Positions 17,200 through 24,667 of a DNA stretch of 64,000 bases are shown here, in pieces. The DNA comes from Halorussus salinisoli (GTDB lineage Archaea > Halobacteriota > Halobacteria > Halobacteriales > Haladaptataceae): positions 496,001 through 560,000 of the forward strand of contig SZNP01000004.1 in assembly GCA_005239435.1 (NCBI GenBank). Reading direction: 5' to 3'. Position 1 is the first letter of the stretch. Each line of letters opens with the position of its first letter. A program made the translations under genes and the position numbers. The notes beneath the pieces were generated by a model that made no database searches, was not told the DNA's origin, and was given only the letters and a program-made list of their open reading frames with translations.

Positions 17200-18194
17200 G
17201 TCGACTCCGGTACTTCGCCAAGCGGACGGTCGTCACCGTCGTGTTGATATTCCTCGTCGCGTCGGGCCTGTTCCTCTTCTTTCGAGCCATGCCTGGTGAC
17301 TACACGTCGCTACTCGTACAACAGGGGATGGACCAAGAACAGATAGCGGTGCTACACGAGAAGTGGGGGTTGAACGCACCGCTGTACGAACAGTACTTCA
17401 GATACATCCAGAACCTCCTGACGGCGGACGTGGGCGAGTCGTTCAGGTTCGGTCAGGACGTCTGGGAACTCGTTCGGCCCCGTATCATCCACTCGTTCAT
17501 ACTCGTCGCGCCAGCGATCACCGCGACGTACATCATCGGAACCGTGTTAGGAGCGGTAATCGGGAAGCGCCGCGGCGGCCCGCTGGAGAAATCGAGCATC
17601 ATCGGGGTGTCGATATTCCACTCGGTTCCCGAGTTCTTTCTTGGAATCTTGTTGATCGCGGGGTTCTCCCAGACCCTGCACATCTTCCCCACGTCGGGGA
17701 TGCTGTCTACCCAAACGTCGATTCTCATGCAGGACGAGCCGACTTGGAAGATGTTCTTTTTGAAGGAGTTCTGGATGCACTACGCGCTCCCCTTCACGAC
17801 GATAACGCTGTACTTCATGCAGTATCCGACTCTCATCATGCGCAACAGCGTCGTGGAAGTCAGCGGTCAGGATTTCCTCCACTATCATCGACTGAAAGGA
17901 CTGCCGAAATTGGCGCTACTGCGGAAGCTGATTCGGCATGCGTGTCTCCCCGTTGTCACGCTCTACCCCATATCACTGGCCACTGCGGTTAGCGGACTCG
18001 TACTGGTCGAGATCGTGTTCAACTGGCCCGGTATCGGGCGGCTCCTCGTGGACTCCGTCCTCGCGCGCGACTTCCCGGTTATCCAGTTCGTCTTCCTGGT
18101 CGCGGCGATTTGGATCATCCTCGGGAACTTCCTCGTGGACCTCCTCTACGGAGTTATCGATCCGCGAGTCTCAGTCGAGGGCGAAAAGGAGTAG
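17196..18194 (+). CDS. Oligopeptide-family ABC transporter permease (DppB-like)
   Basis: The 332-residue permease has an N-terminal helix (TVVTVVLIFLVASGLFLFFRAMPGDYTS) with the DppB/OppB MPGD motif, a large extracytoplasmic loop and five more helices. It ends with NWPGIGRLLVDSVLARDFPVIQ, another family signature. An insertion (IFPTSGMLSTQTSILMQDEPTWKMFFLKEF) before helix 4 matches the loop found in longer DppB proteins. It partners with the DppC-like protein. Confidence 0.93.
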   Translation: MSRLRYFAKRTVVTVVLIFLVASGLFLFFRAMPGDYTSLLVQQGMDQEQIAVLHEKWGLNAPLYEQYFRYIQNLLTADVGESFRFGQDVWELVRPRIIHSFILVAPAITATYIIGTVLGAVIGKRRGGPLEKSSIIGVSIFHSVPEFFLGILLIAGFSQTLHIFPTSGMLSTQTSILMQDEPTWKMFFLKEFWMHYALPFTTITLYFMQYPTLIMRNSVVEVSGQDFLHYHRLKGLPKLALLRKLIRHACLPVVTLYPISLATAVSGLVLVEIVFNWPGIGRLLVDSVLARDFPVIQFVFLVAAIWIILGNFLVDLLYGVIDPRVSVEGEKE

Positions 18195-18221
18195 CCGAGA
18201 CGAAACTCGAAACAGAGTTTA

Positions 18222-18231
18222 GGAATATTCC
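18222..18231. promoter_or_regulatory. Palindrome upstream of the substrate-binding protein gene
   Basis: GGAATATTCC is a perfect 10-bp palindrome in the 148-bp gap between the DppB-like gene and the binding-protein gene, about 15 bp before a TATA-like GTTTTATATTCC (18240-18251). It may mark an internal promoter that lets the binding protein be made in excess. The site is short, so confidence is low. Confidence 0.3.
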
Positions 18232-18342
18232 ACCGATAGCGTTTTATATTCCATTCTTATTGCGTTGAAGGATTAGTTTTTCACCGAATGTCATCCGACC
18301 GGAACAGCTTTGCTGACCTGAGTGGTCAAATAACCTTGGTAT

Positions 18343-20163
18343 ATGGCAACAAATGACAAACAACGGTCGTCGAGCGTCAACAGACGTCGGGTGTTACAGA
18401 CCATCGGGGTCGCGACGACCGCGGGGCTAGCGGGGTACAGCAAAGGGGGGATGGCCGAGGACACCGGCGCAGTCGAGCGGGAGGCGCAAGAACTCGGTGA
18501 ACGGGTTCCGACGCTCACGTTCCAGTACTGGTCGGATCAGGGCCCACCGACGGTGTTGTTCGAGGAGACGATCGCGAACATCCAGGCCAACAGCGGCGAA
18601 CTCGGGTTCCAGATGGAGACCGAGCCGATGACGACCGGTGAAGGAATCGACGAGGTCTCGAACGACACGCGCGCGTTCCACATCGCAGTCAACAGCCACG
18701 GGCCCTCGCCCGGTCGGCTGGATCCAGACGAACTCCTGCAAAGCTACAGCATCGAGAACGCCGGGGCCAACGGTCGGTATAATATGTCTAACTACGCCAA
18801 CTGCGAGTTCTCCGAACTCGCTGACGAACAGGCGACGATCGGCGATCGGGAAGAACGCCAAGCCGTGGTCGACGAGGCGATGTCGGTGTTCTCCGAGGAC
18901 GCACCGTTCGTCCCCACCATCGAACGGCCGACGACGGCCGCCATCAACACCGATCAGCTCGAACCGATCGAGACCGGAGCGGCAGGGTTGAGTGACACTC
19001 ACTGGCCCGCACTTGTCGAAGCAGGAGTGAACACGACGAGCGGGACGGACGCGGTCGTCGCGAACTTACCGTCCGAGCATCTGACCAGTAGCTTCTACCC
19101 GACCGTTTCGGACACGGACTCGTTCAACCTGTACACGAGTCTGACCCACTCTCCGCTGCTCATGTACAACTCCGACTGGGAGTTGATACCGGTACTGGCA
19201 GAAGACTGGGAAACGTCGGACGACGGGACGACCACGACGTTCAATCTGCGCGAGGCGACCTTCCACAACGGCGACCCGGTCACGCCGGAGGATGTGAAGT
19301 GGACGTACGAGTTCCTGCGCGAGCAGTTCCACGCGGGGAACTACCAGTTGACGTCGCTTCCGGAGAGCCTGACCGTCGAGATCGTCGACGATAGCACCGT
19401 CGCCTTCAACACCGACGACCCGGCCCCGACGCTGCTGACGGCGAGCCTCTCGATTTACGGTGTCCTGCCGAGAGCCCCGTACGTCGAAGCCGGGATCGAA
19501 GAGAACCCGACGGACTTCGACGACCCGATGATCGGGGCCGGGCCGTACCGAATCACGTCGTACACCAACCAGGAGAACATGGCGCTGGAGCCCCACGACG
19601 GCCATCCCGTCTTCAGCCCCAACGCGCAGATTCTCTTCCAGTTGTTCGAGAGCACCGACACCGTCGTTCGGGCGTTCGAGGAGGGAGAACTCAACCTCGC
19701 GGTGGCGCTTCATCCCGAAGCGGGCCAGCAACTGGAGGAGAGCATGGGGGACAGCGTCCAGATTATCACCGGGAAGGCACACCTCCCGTTCGGTGTCATG
19801 CCGCAGGCGTCCTACGGACCGGGACAGTTCCACGAGTTCCGGCTGGCACTGTCTCACCTCATCGATCGGCAGGCGCTGAACGAGACGTACGCCTTCGGGG
19901 AGTCAGAGATCGTTACGCAAGCGACCTTCAACTCGAACGACCATCCGTGGCACAACCCGGACGTGCTAACGCAAGTCGGAGAAGAGTCAGCAAACGTCGA
20001 ACGCGCGAGACAACTTCTGGAGGAAGCGGGTTGGGGTTGGGACGACAACGGCAACCTTCACTATCCACCGGACGCCGCGTTGGAAGCGTGGCCGCAGGGA
20101 GAGACGCCGAGCCCGGAGGACTTTCCCTGCCTCCAAGAGGAGACGACTACGAACGAATCGTAA
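18343..20163 (+). CDS. ABC substrate-binding protein, family 5, apparently circularly permuted
   Basis: The 606-residue protein has a Tat-type leader (NRRRVLQTIGVATTAGLAGY). The position normally held by the lipobox cysteine is Tyr 32. Residues about 55-200 resemble what is usually the C-terminal lobe of SBP_bac_5 proteins (LTFQYWSDQG..., FHIAVNSHG..., NMSNYANCEFSELADEQATIGDREERQAVVDEAMSVFSEDAPFVP). Residues about 245-545 are the usual N-terminal lobe (SLTHSPLLMY, LAEDWETSDDGTTTTFNLREATFHNGDPVTPEDVKWTYEF). The protein ends at the hinge region ERARQLLEEAGWGWDDNGN. The order is therefore swapped. It should capture substrate for the importer encoded upstream; the ligand may be a peptide or a sugar-related molecule. 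Confidence 0.88.
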   Translation: MATNDKQRSSSVNRRRVLQTIGVATTAGLAGYSKGGMAEDTGAVEREAQELGERVPTLTFQYWSDQGPPTVLFEETIANIQANSGELGFQMETEPMTTGEGIDEVSNDTRAFHIAVNSHGPSPGRLDPDELLQSYSIENAGANGRYNMSNYANCEFSELADEQATIGDREERQAVVDEAMSVFSEDAPFVPTIERPTTAAINTDQLEPIETGAAGLSDTHWPALVEAGVNTTSGTDAVVANLPSEHLTSSFYPTVSDTDSFNLYTSLTHSPLLMYNSDWELIPVLAEDWETSDDGTTTTFNLREATFHNGDPVTPEDVKWTYEFLREQFHAGNYQLTSLPESLTVEIVDDSTVAFNTDDPAPTLLTASLSIYGVLPRAPYVEAGIEENPTDFDDPMIGAGPYRITSYTNQENMALEPHDGHPVFSPNAQILFQLFESTDTVVRAFEEGELNLAVALHPEAGQQLEESMGDSVQIITGKAHLPFGVMPQASYGPGQFHEFRLALSHLIDRQALNETYAFGESEIVTQATFNSNDHPWHNPDVLTQVGEESANVERARQLLEEAGWGWDDNGNLHYPPDAALEAWPQGETPSPEDFPCLQEETTTNES

Positions 20164-20245
20164 CGGTATCTGATCGGTAGATACCGTCACGTCACTTCCG
20201 CACCCGCAATCTTTTTTCGATGTGTTACTGATTGACTAGGCAGGT

Positions 20246-21070
20246 ATGGTGGGGGGAGAACCTATCGACGTCCCAGATCTCGGCCTCGGCACGTACCGGA
20301 ACGACGACTGGGATCAGTGTACCGAGAGCGTACAGACGGCCCTGGAGGTGGGGTATCGACACGTAGACACCGCGGAAGCGTACGGGAACGAGGAGGCAGT
20401 CGGTGAGAGCATAGCCGCCAGTAGCATCCCGCGCGAGGACGTCTTCCTCGCGACGAAAGTCCTGCATCCGAAGTTCACCGACGACTACGCGACCGAGAGC
20501 ATCGTCCAGAACGGACGCGCCTGCTTGGAACGCCTCGGCGTCGACTCGGTGGATCTCTTTTACGGCGTCCACTGGCCAGGCGGAGAGTACGACCCTGCGG
20601 AGACCTTCGAGGCCTGTGAGCGCCTCGACGAAGAAGGAGCGTTCGACCACCTCGGCGTTTGCAACATGACCCCGGAGTTGATCGACGAGGCCCGTGACGT
20701 GTCTGACGTGCCGATTTCGGCCGTCCAGGTCGAGATGCACCCACTACTTCAGCAGGAGGAACTGCGAGAATACTGCGAGCGACACGGGATGGATCTAGTC
20801 GCCTACGCTCCGCTCGGTAACGGTCGGATGTTCGAAGTCCCCGAGTTACAGGAGATCGCCGACAAACACGGCGTGAGCGCGGCCCGAGTGAGTCTCGCCT
20901 GGTTACGGGAAAAAGGGGTGTCTTCGATTCCGAAAGCCGCGAGCGAAGACCACATCCGCGACAACTGGCAGTCGCTCGAACTGGCTCTAGACGACGAAGA
21001 CGTGCGTAAAATCGACTCGATAGACCGCGAAGAACGCCAGTACGACAACCCGTATGCGCCGGATTGGTAA
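20246..21070 (+). CDS. Aldo/keto reductase
   Basis: This 274-residue (alpha/beta)8 reductase has the AKR tetrad: Asp and Tyr in GYRHVDTAEAYGNEEAVG, Lys in FLATKVLHP and His in LFYGVHWPG. NADPH-binding end motifs are VSSIPKAASEDHIRDNWQSLELALDDEDV. It would interconvert a carbonyl and an alcohol, often on sugars. It follows the binding-protein gene by 82 bp on the same strand. Together with the FAH-type and aldolase genes it hints at sugar or sugar-acid catabolism. A TATA-like CTTTTTTC lies about 35 nt before the ATG. Confidence 0.94.
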   Translation: MVGGEPIDVPDLGLGTYRNDDWDQCTESVQTALEVGYRHVDTAEAYGNEEAVGESIAASSIPREDVFLATKVLHPKFTDDYATESIVQNGRACLERLGVDSVDLFYGVHWPGGEYDPAETFEACERLDEEGAFDHLGVCNMTPELIDEARDVSDVPISAVQVEMHPLLQQEELREYCERHGMDLVAYAPLGNGRMFEVPELQEIADKHGVSAARVSLAWLREKGVSSIPKAASEDHIRDNWQSLELALDDEDVRKIDSIDREERQYDNPYAPDW

Positions 21071-21078
21071 GCCCTCGG

Positions 21079-21100
21079 GTCGTCGGGTCAGACCGACGAC
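21079..21100 (+). terminator. Possible hairpin after the aldo/keto reductase gene
   Basis: GTCGTCGG (21079-21086) and CCGACGAC (21093-21100) form an 8-bp stem with a 6-nt loop starting 9 bp after the stop codon. No T run follows, so it may stabilise the mRNA end or be a chance pairing. The rest of 21101-21294 holds nothing recognisable. Confidence 0.3.
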
Positions 21101-21294
21101 GAGCGAGGAGTCGTGGCGGCAGTCGACCACGTTGCACTTCTCCCGAGATTGTTACTTTCCTCAGTTGTCGCTTCAACCTGCCACTGACTCTGAAACCCAT
21201 CACGGGTCGAGGGTTTCGACGGAGTCATCGTTGGTGGGTGGCACGGCCTACGTTGCGAGTGGGGACGGTACCCAGTATATGGTCTCGTAATTTG

Positions 21295-21302
21295 TCTTAC
21301 TC
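21295..21302. repeat. Left copy of 8-bp direct repeat (target-site duplication)
   Basis: TCTTACTC lies immediately outside the left inverted repeat. The identical 8 bases occur at 23300-23307, immediately outside the right inverted repeat. Eight-bp duplications are known for the ISH1 group of the IS5 family. Confidence 0.85.
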
Positions 21303-21319
21303 GGCTCTGTTGAAACCCT
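21303..21319 (+). repeat. Left terminal inverted repeat of the IS5-type unit
   Basis: GGCTCTGTTGAAACCCT is a perfect 17-bp match to the reverse complement of 23283-23299. The next ~12 bp (CTTCTTGAGACA) match the internal terminus at 22691-22719 rather than the right end. This left end therefore corresponds to the transposase 3' end of the IS. Confidence 0.88.
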
Positions 21320-21442
21320 CTTCTTGAGACAGCTATTCCAGTAGAACAGCCGGCCACTACAGAGGCGTCCCTACCATTCCTTCTTGGCCATACCATTCAA
21401 GCGAATCGAGATTCCAGTGGTACAGTAGAGTTCAAATACTTC

Positions 21443-22687
21443 ATGGTCGAGACAACCGCTGTCGTCTTGGGGGTGCTTGTCTCCTTCGCCATTGCTATCG
21501 GCGTTCGGGTTCTGGCAAACCGAACCTTGCTCCCATACACCGTTTTACTTGTCACAGTCGGATTCATGTTGTCGGTTTTTCCTCTTCAGACGTACCTCGG
21601 GTTCAACCTCGACCCCCTCTTTACGCATGACGCGATTCTGTTCATATTTCTGCCCGCGATCGTGTTCCTTGGCGCTGCGGAGATTGACCACGAGAGATTT
21701 CGACAAAATTTTCTGATCACTGTCATAACCGTTCTTGTCGGGCTCCCCGTCGCCATCACAGCGATCGGCTGGCTCGGGACGAAGCTCTTCGAAATGCCGC
21801 TGTTAATCATGCTCCTGTTCGGAGCGATGGCCTATCCGATCGATCCCGTTGCTGTCCTCTCACTGTTTGAGGAAGCGGGAGTTCCACCACGACTGGCGGT
21901 TCTTGTCGAGGGAGAGAGCCTTCTCGATGATGGTCTTGCGATCGTTGTGTTCTCGGCGTTGTTAGCACTCGTACGAGATGCTAGCCCCACGGAACTTACC
22001 GGAACGGGACTCTTCTCGTTAGACCAGGTGGGGGCGTTCGTGATCGATTTCCTCATTGTGAGTCTCGGCGGAACTCTCGTCGGAATCGGTATTGGATACG
22101 CCACGTACCGAATGCAACGGGCAACGAATGACCAAGCGAATCTTTTCATGATATCGTTCATGGCGGTCTACGGGGGTTTTTACGTCGCGGAACACGTGCT
22201 TCACGTAAGTGGCATTCTCGCCACGGTAGTTACAGGCCTCATCTTGGGGACGTTGTCCAGAAAGTACGCACTGACCGAGGAGAATCTTGAGTTTCTGGTG
22301 GGGATTTGGGAGAGCATCGTCTTCCTGCTCGAAACGATGTTGTTCGTCGCCATCGGCATCGAGGTATCGTCGAGACAAGTGCTCAGTACTCTTCCAATCG
22401 TGCTAACTACGTTAGTCCTCCTGATCGGTGTCCGTGCTGGCGTAATCTACGGAATCATGAATCTCCTGAACCAAGTGATCGAGGACCCCGTTCCCGTAAG
22501 CTACCAGCACGTTATAATCTGGGGTGGAATGCACGGCGTGATACCGATCGCCCTCGCGCTCAGTCTCGGACCGGCCATCCCCTTCGGAGGTCAGCTCAGA
22601 ACGGCGGTGTTTGGTGTTGTCGTCGCAAGCATGATCCTCCAGGGACTGTCGATAACAAGCGTGCTCGAAGCGACCGGTGTAACCTAA
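21443..22687 (+). CDS. Na+/H+ antiporter, CPA1/NhaP-like
   Basis: The 414-residue protein has about 12 membrane helices and CPA1 motifs: FIFLPAIVFLGAAEIDHERFRQNF, then AYPIDPVAVLSLFEEAGVPPRLAVLVEGESLLDDGLAIVVFSALL. Asp of PIDPVAV and the D-D of ESLLDDG are the usual ion-binding region (ESLLNDG in most members). The end AIPFGGQLRTAVFGVVVASMILQGLSI is also typical. It would export Na+ in exchange for protons. It lies alone on the plus strand inside an IS-bounded unit, with 123 bp between the left repeat and its ATG. Its base use looks less GC-rich than its neighbours, which fits transfer. Confidence 0.93.
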   Translation: MVETTAVVLGVLVSFAIAIGVRVLANRTLLPYTVLLVTVGFMLSVFPLQTYLGFNLDPLFTHDAILFIFLPAIVFLGAAEIDHERFRQNFLITVITVLVGLPVAITAIGWLGTKLFEMPLLIMLLFGAMAYPIDPVAVLSLFEEAGVPPRLAVLVEGESLLDDGLAIVVFSALLALVRDASPTELTGTGLFSLDQVGAFVIDFLIVSLGGTLVGIGIGYATYRMQRATNDQANLFMISFMAVYGGFYVAEHVLHVSGILATVVTGLILGTLSRKYALTEENLEFLVGIWESIVFLLETMLFVAIGIEVSSRQVLSTLPIVLTTLVLLIGVRAGVIYGIMNLLNQVIEDPVPVSYQHVIIWGGMHGVIPIALALSLGPAIPFGGQLRTAVFGVVVASMILQGLSITSVLEATGVT

Positions 22688-22690
22688 TCC

Positions 22691-22719
22691 GGCTCTGTTT
22701 ATATCCTCTTATTCAGACA
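22691..22719. repeat. Internal degenerate copy of the IS terminus
   Basis: This 29-bp stretch matches the left end (21303-21331) at 24 of 29 positions by direct comparison, starting GGCTCTGTT. It abuts the transposase remnant. It probably is the original 3' terminus of a deleted IS copy, so the larger unit could have arisen from two IS copies around the antiporter gene. Confidence 0.75.
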
Positions 22720-23247
22720 TGCGTTGCGGTTGATGAGCGATGGTGCGAACTGCGTATCGTGTTTTCGGGTCGTTGTAATGTGGAGATCGAAGATCGCGTT
22801 TGCTTTCGTATCGACTAAGAGCGCGACTTACAGTTGCTGAATCGTCAGTTTCGCCCGTTTCGTGTAGTGCTTCGAGGCGTGACTTCGGTCGAAGCCCGAG
22901 GCGTCGATCCCCGCAACACCGTAGGTCGGGAGCAACGAAACGGAGAGATTGAGCAACACTCGCCAGACGGCCATATCGAGTCTATCGAACGCTTTGCACA
23001 GCGTTGACGGGGCAGGAAGTTCGGTCAGGTTGATCGCATTCCGAACGCGGGGCATCTCGATGAGTTCGTCGAGGAGTGTTCGATAAGTCGTGTCCTTCCG
23101 AACTTTGAGACACATGAGAACGATGTGCTGATGGAGCGTGTAGCGTTGTTTCGAGAACTTCGAGGAGTAGCGAGCCAAAGCACGTTGTGCTAACTGAAAT
23201 GCTTCCTCGACAAATCCGAGTAACCGTGACTTCGGGAGAGTCCGCAT
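22699..23247 (-). pseudogene. Decayed IS5-family transposase
   Basis: From ATG at 23245-23247 (MRTLPKSRLLGFVEEAFQL) 139 residues are open, including YGVAGIDASGFDRSHASKHYTKRAKLTIQQL with the first catalytic Asp of the DDE set. A TAA at 22828-22830 then stops translation. The same frame continues with homologous sequence (VALLVDTKANAIFDLHITTTRKHDTQFAPSLINRNA). It then runs at about 22720 into the element terminus, so roughly the last third with the remaining catalytic residues is deleted. The encoded protein cannot be an active transposase. Confidence 0.9.
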
Positions 23248-23282
23248 TCGGTTACACTACTGTCCAAACGTGTAACTACTCA

Positions 23283-23299
23283 AGGGTTTCAACAGAGCC
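23283..23299 (-). repeat. Right terminal inverted repeat of the IS5-type unit
   Basis: AGGGTTTCAACAGAGCC is the exact reverse complement of 21303-21319. It lies 35 bp upstream of the transposase start and is followed directly by TCTTACTC (23300-23307). The 160 bp beyond that, to 23471, is AT-rich and has no credible gene. Confidence 0.88.
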
Positions 23300-23307
23300 T
23301 CTTACTC
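23300..23307. repeat. Right copy of 8-bp direct repeat (target-site duplication)
   Basis: TCTTACTC is identical to 21295-21302 and lies immediately outside the right inverted repeat. Confidence 0.85.
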
Positions 23308-23471
23308 ACACATTTTCCCTCAGCGTCGGCCTCGACGCGCAGGCAGTATTCAGATTAGCGGGAGAGTACTATCACCCACCTATATCCACTTTATAGGAAT
23401 ATTTTTAATTGTTAAAACACGATTCTTATAGCTATTCGAGTTATAGATATTATTACAAAAACGTCAGATGT

Positions 23472-23792
23472 TTACTCCGCCGGTGAGTCTTCGAGCATCG
23501 CTGCCTGCTGGGCGATGATGTCTTCCGTGGGGGCAGCTGGCGCCGTCTTCGTCTCCTCGAAGAACGCGGAGGTCCCGGCCGCGGTACGCCACATATTTAG
23601 TGCGTTGTTTACGGCCGCAAAATCGTCGGCCTCCATGAGCGCGATGCCCCACCCATCAGGTGTCCCGTCCCACCGAACGAGTTCGACACCGTCCGGCGGG
23701 AACTGCTGCTCTCGAGTGAGTTCCATGGCAATCTCGTTGCGGTCTTCGACCGGCATACTCTCGTTGACCTTCCAATACGTGAGGAACAACAT
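23472..23792 (-). CDS. DUF3303 family protein
   Basis: The 106-residue protein begins MLFLTYWKVNESMPVEDRNEIAMEL and continues FPPDGVELVRWDGTPDGWGIALMEADDFAAVNNALNMWR. This matches the small ferredoxin-like DUF3303 family (MLFMvtW.f ... G.... e.dd...l...l..W). The C-terminal ~35 residues (TKTAPAAPTEDIIAQQAAMLED) are an acidic tail. It is cytoplasmic and its function is unknown. It stands alone between the IS-borne unit and a block of exported proteins. Confidence 0.8.
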   Translation of the reverse strand: MLFLTYWKVNESMPVEDRNEIAMELTREQQFPPDGVELVRWDGTPDGWGIALMEADDFAAVNNALNMWRTAAGTSAFFEETKTAPAAPTEDIIAQQAAMLEDSPAE

Positions 23793-23987
23793 CGGTAATG
23801 AACACCCACGCTACCGAACGACGGCCTCCGCCTTCGCGTTACCCCGCGAAGATCGTTCACGGTGTGAAGAGGAACGCGACGTGGCGCGACCGGTCAGCCA
23901 GTGAGTGATATGCGTGTTCTGCATTCAGCACGCTGTTTCCGTACTCGGAGGCACAATCTCGGGGACAGTCTAACTATCTATTAGTTA

Positions 23988-24581
23988 TCACATTTCACAG
24001 TCGGGATGATTGTGGAACGGCTTCTGCGGATTACCATCTACGAACACGCCGTCCGGATTGGGGTAGTGAACCCAGGCGTGTAAGGCCCAGACCTCGCCAA
24101 ACGGCAACTCTACGGGATGCCACTGTTCGGCGCCATCGTCGTACTCGAAGAAGTTCGGTGGTGACGTGGCGAACTCCCCTTCTCTCGGCACGACGTAATC
24201 GAGGGCCCCGAGGACGAGGGTTCCGTCGTGAACCCCGTACGCGAGTACCGGCGACGTGGTCGGGTCGGCGGTGCCGACTAACTCGAGGTTGAACAGGTGG
24301 AAGCCCTGGCCACAGACGAACTCCGCAGTTGCAACGACGTCATCGAGCGCGATCTCGGTCGGTGGGTCAGTCGAGTTGTCGAGCGCGGCCCAATCGTCCT
24401 CGTACGCAATCTCGGGGTTGGTATACTTCGCGGTCGCCGCCCGAATTTCCTCCAGTTCCTCTTCTAAACTCCCGCTGTGTGCGGCAACTGGCATCGCCAC
24501 CCCGCCTGTAAGCATTGCTGCACCAGCACCGATGGTTTTGAGGGCGGTACGCCGAGTTCCGGTTGGTTGGTGGTCGGTCAT
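23988..24581 (-). CDS. Tat-exported protein of unknown function
   Basis: The 197-residue protein has a Tat leader (TRRTALKTIGAGAAMLTGGVAMPVAAHSG, likely cleavage after VAA). The mature part contains DDVVATAEFVCGQGFHLFNLELVG, LAYGVHDGTLVLGALDYVVP, and a histidine-rich end, WALHAWVHYPNPDGVFVDGNPQKPFHNHPDCEM. The HAWVHYPNPDGVF segment suggests a metal- or ligand-binding site. I do not recognise a characterised family. Two exported peptidase genes lie upstream on the same strand. Confidence 0.72.
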   Translation of the reverse strand: MTDHQPTGTRRTALKTIGAGAAMLTGGVAMPVAAHSGSLEEELEEIRAATAKYTNPEIAYEDDWAALDNSTDPPTEIALDDVVATAEFVCGQGFHLFNLELVGTADPTTSPVLAYGVHDGTLVLGALDYVVPREGEFATSPPNFFEYDDGAEQWHPVELPFGEVWALHAWVHYPNPDGVFVDGNPQKPFHNHPDCEM

Positions 24582-24667
24582 GTGTGACCGATTAGCATTC
24601 GCCGTTTTCCCTCATAACGTCACTTCTCGAACAGCGTTCACAGGGCGACCGGAGTCGTGGGGTGAAC

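Larger units (their letters stand above)
21303..23299. mobile_element. IS5-type element carrying an antiporter gene between its inverted repeats
   Basis: The 1,997-bp unit is bounded by GGCTCTGTTGAAACCCT (21303-21319) and its exact reverse complement AGGGTTTCAACAGAGCC (23283-23299). Both are directly flanked by TCTTACTC. Inside are an intact Na+/H+ antiporter gene (21443-22687) and a broken transposase (22699-23247). A third, degenerate terminus lies between them at 22691-22719. The outer ends and target duplication show that the whole unit, including the antiporter, inserted in one event. The transposase is defective, so mobility would need help in trans. Confidence 0.85.
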
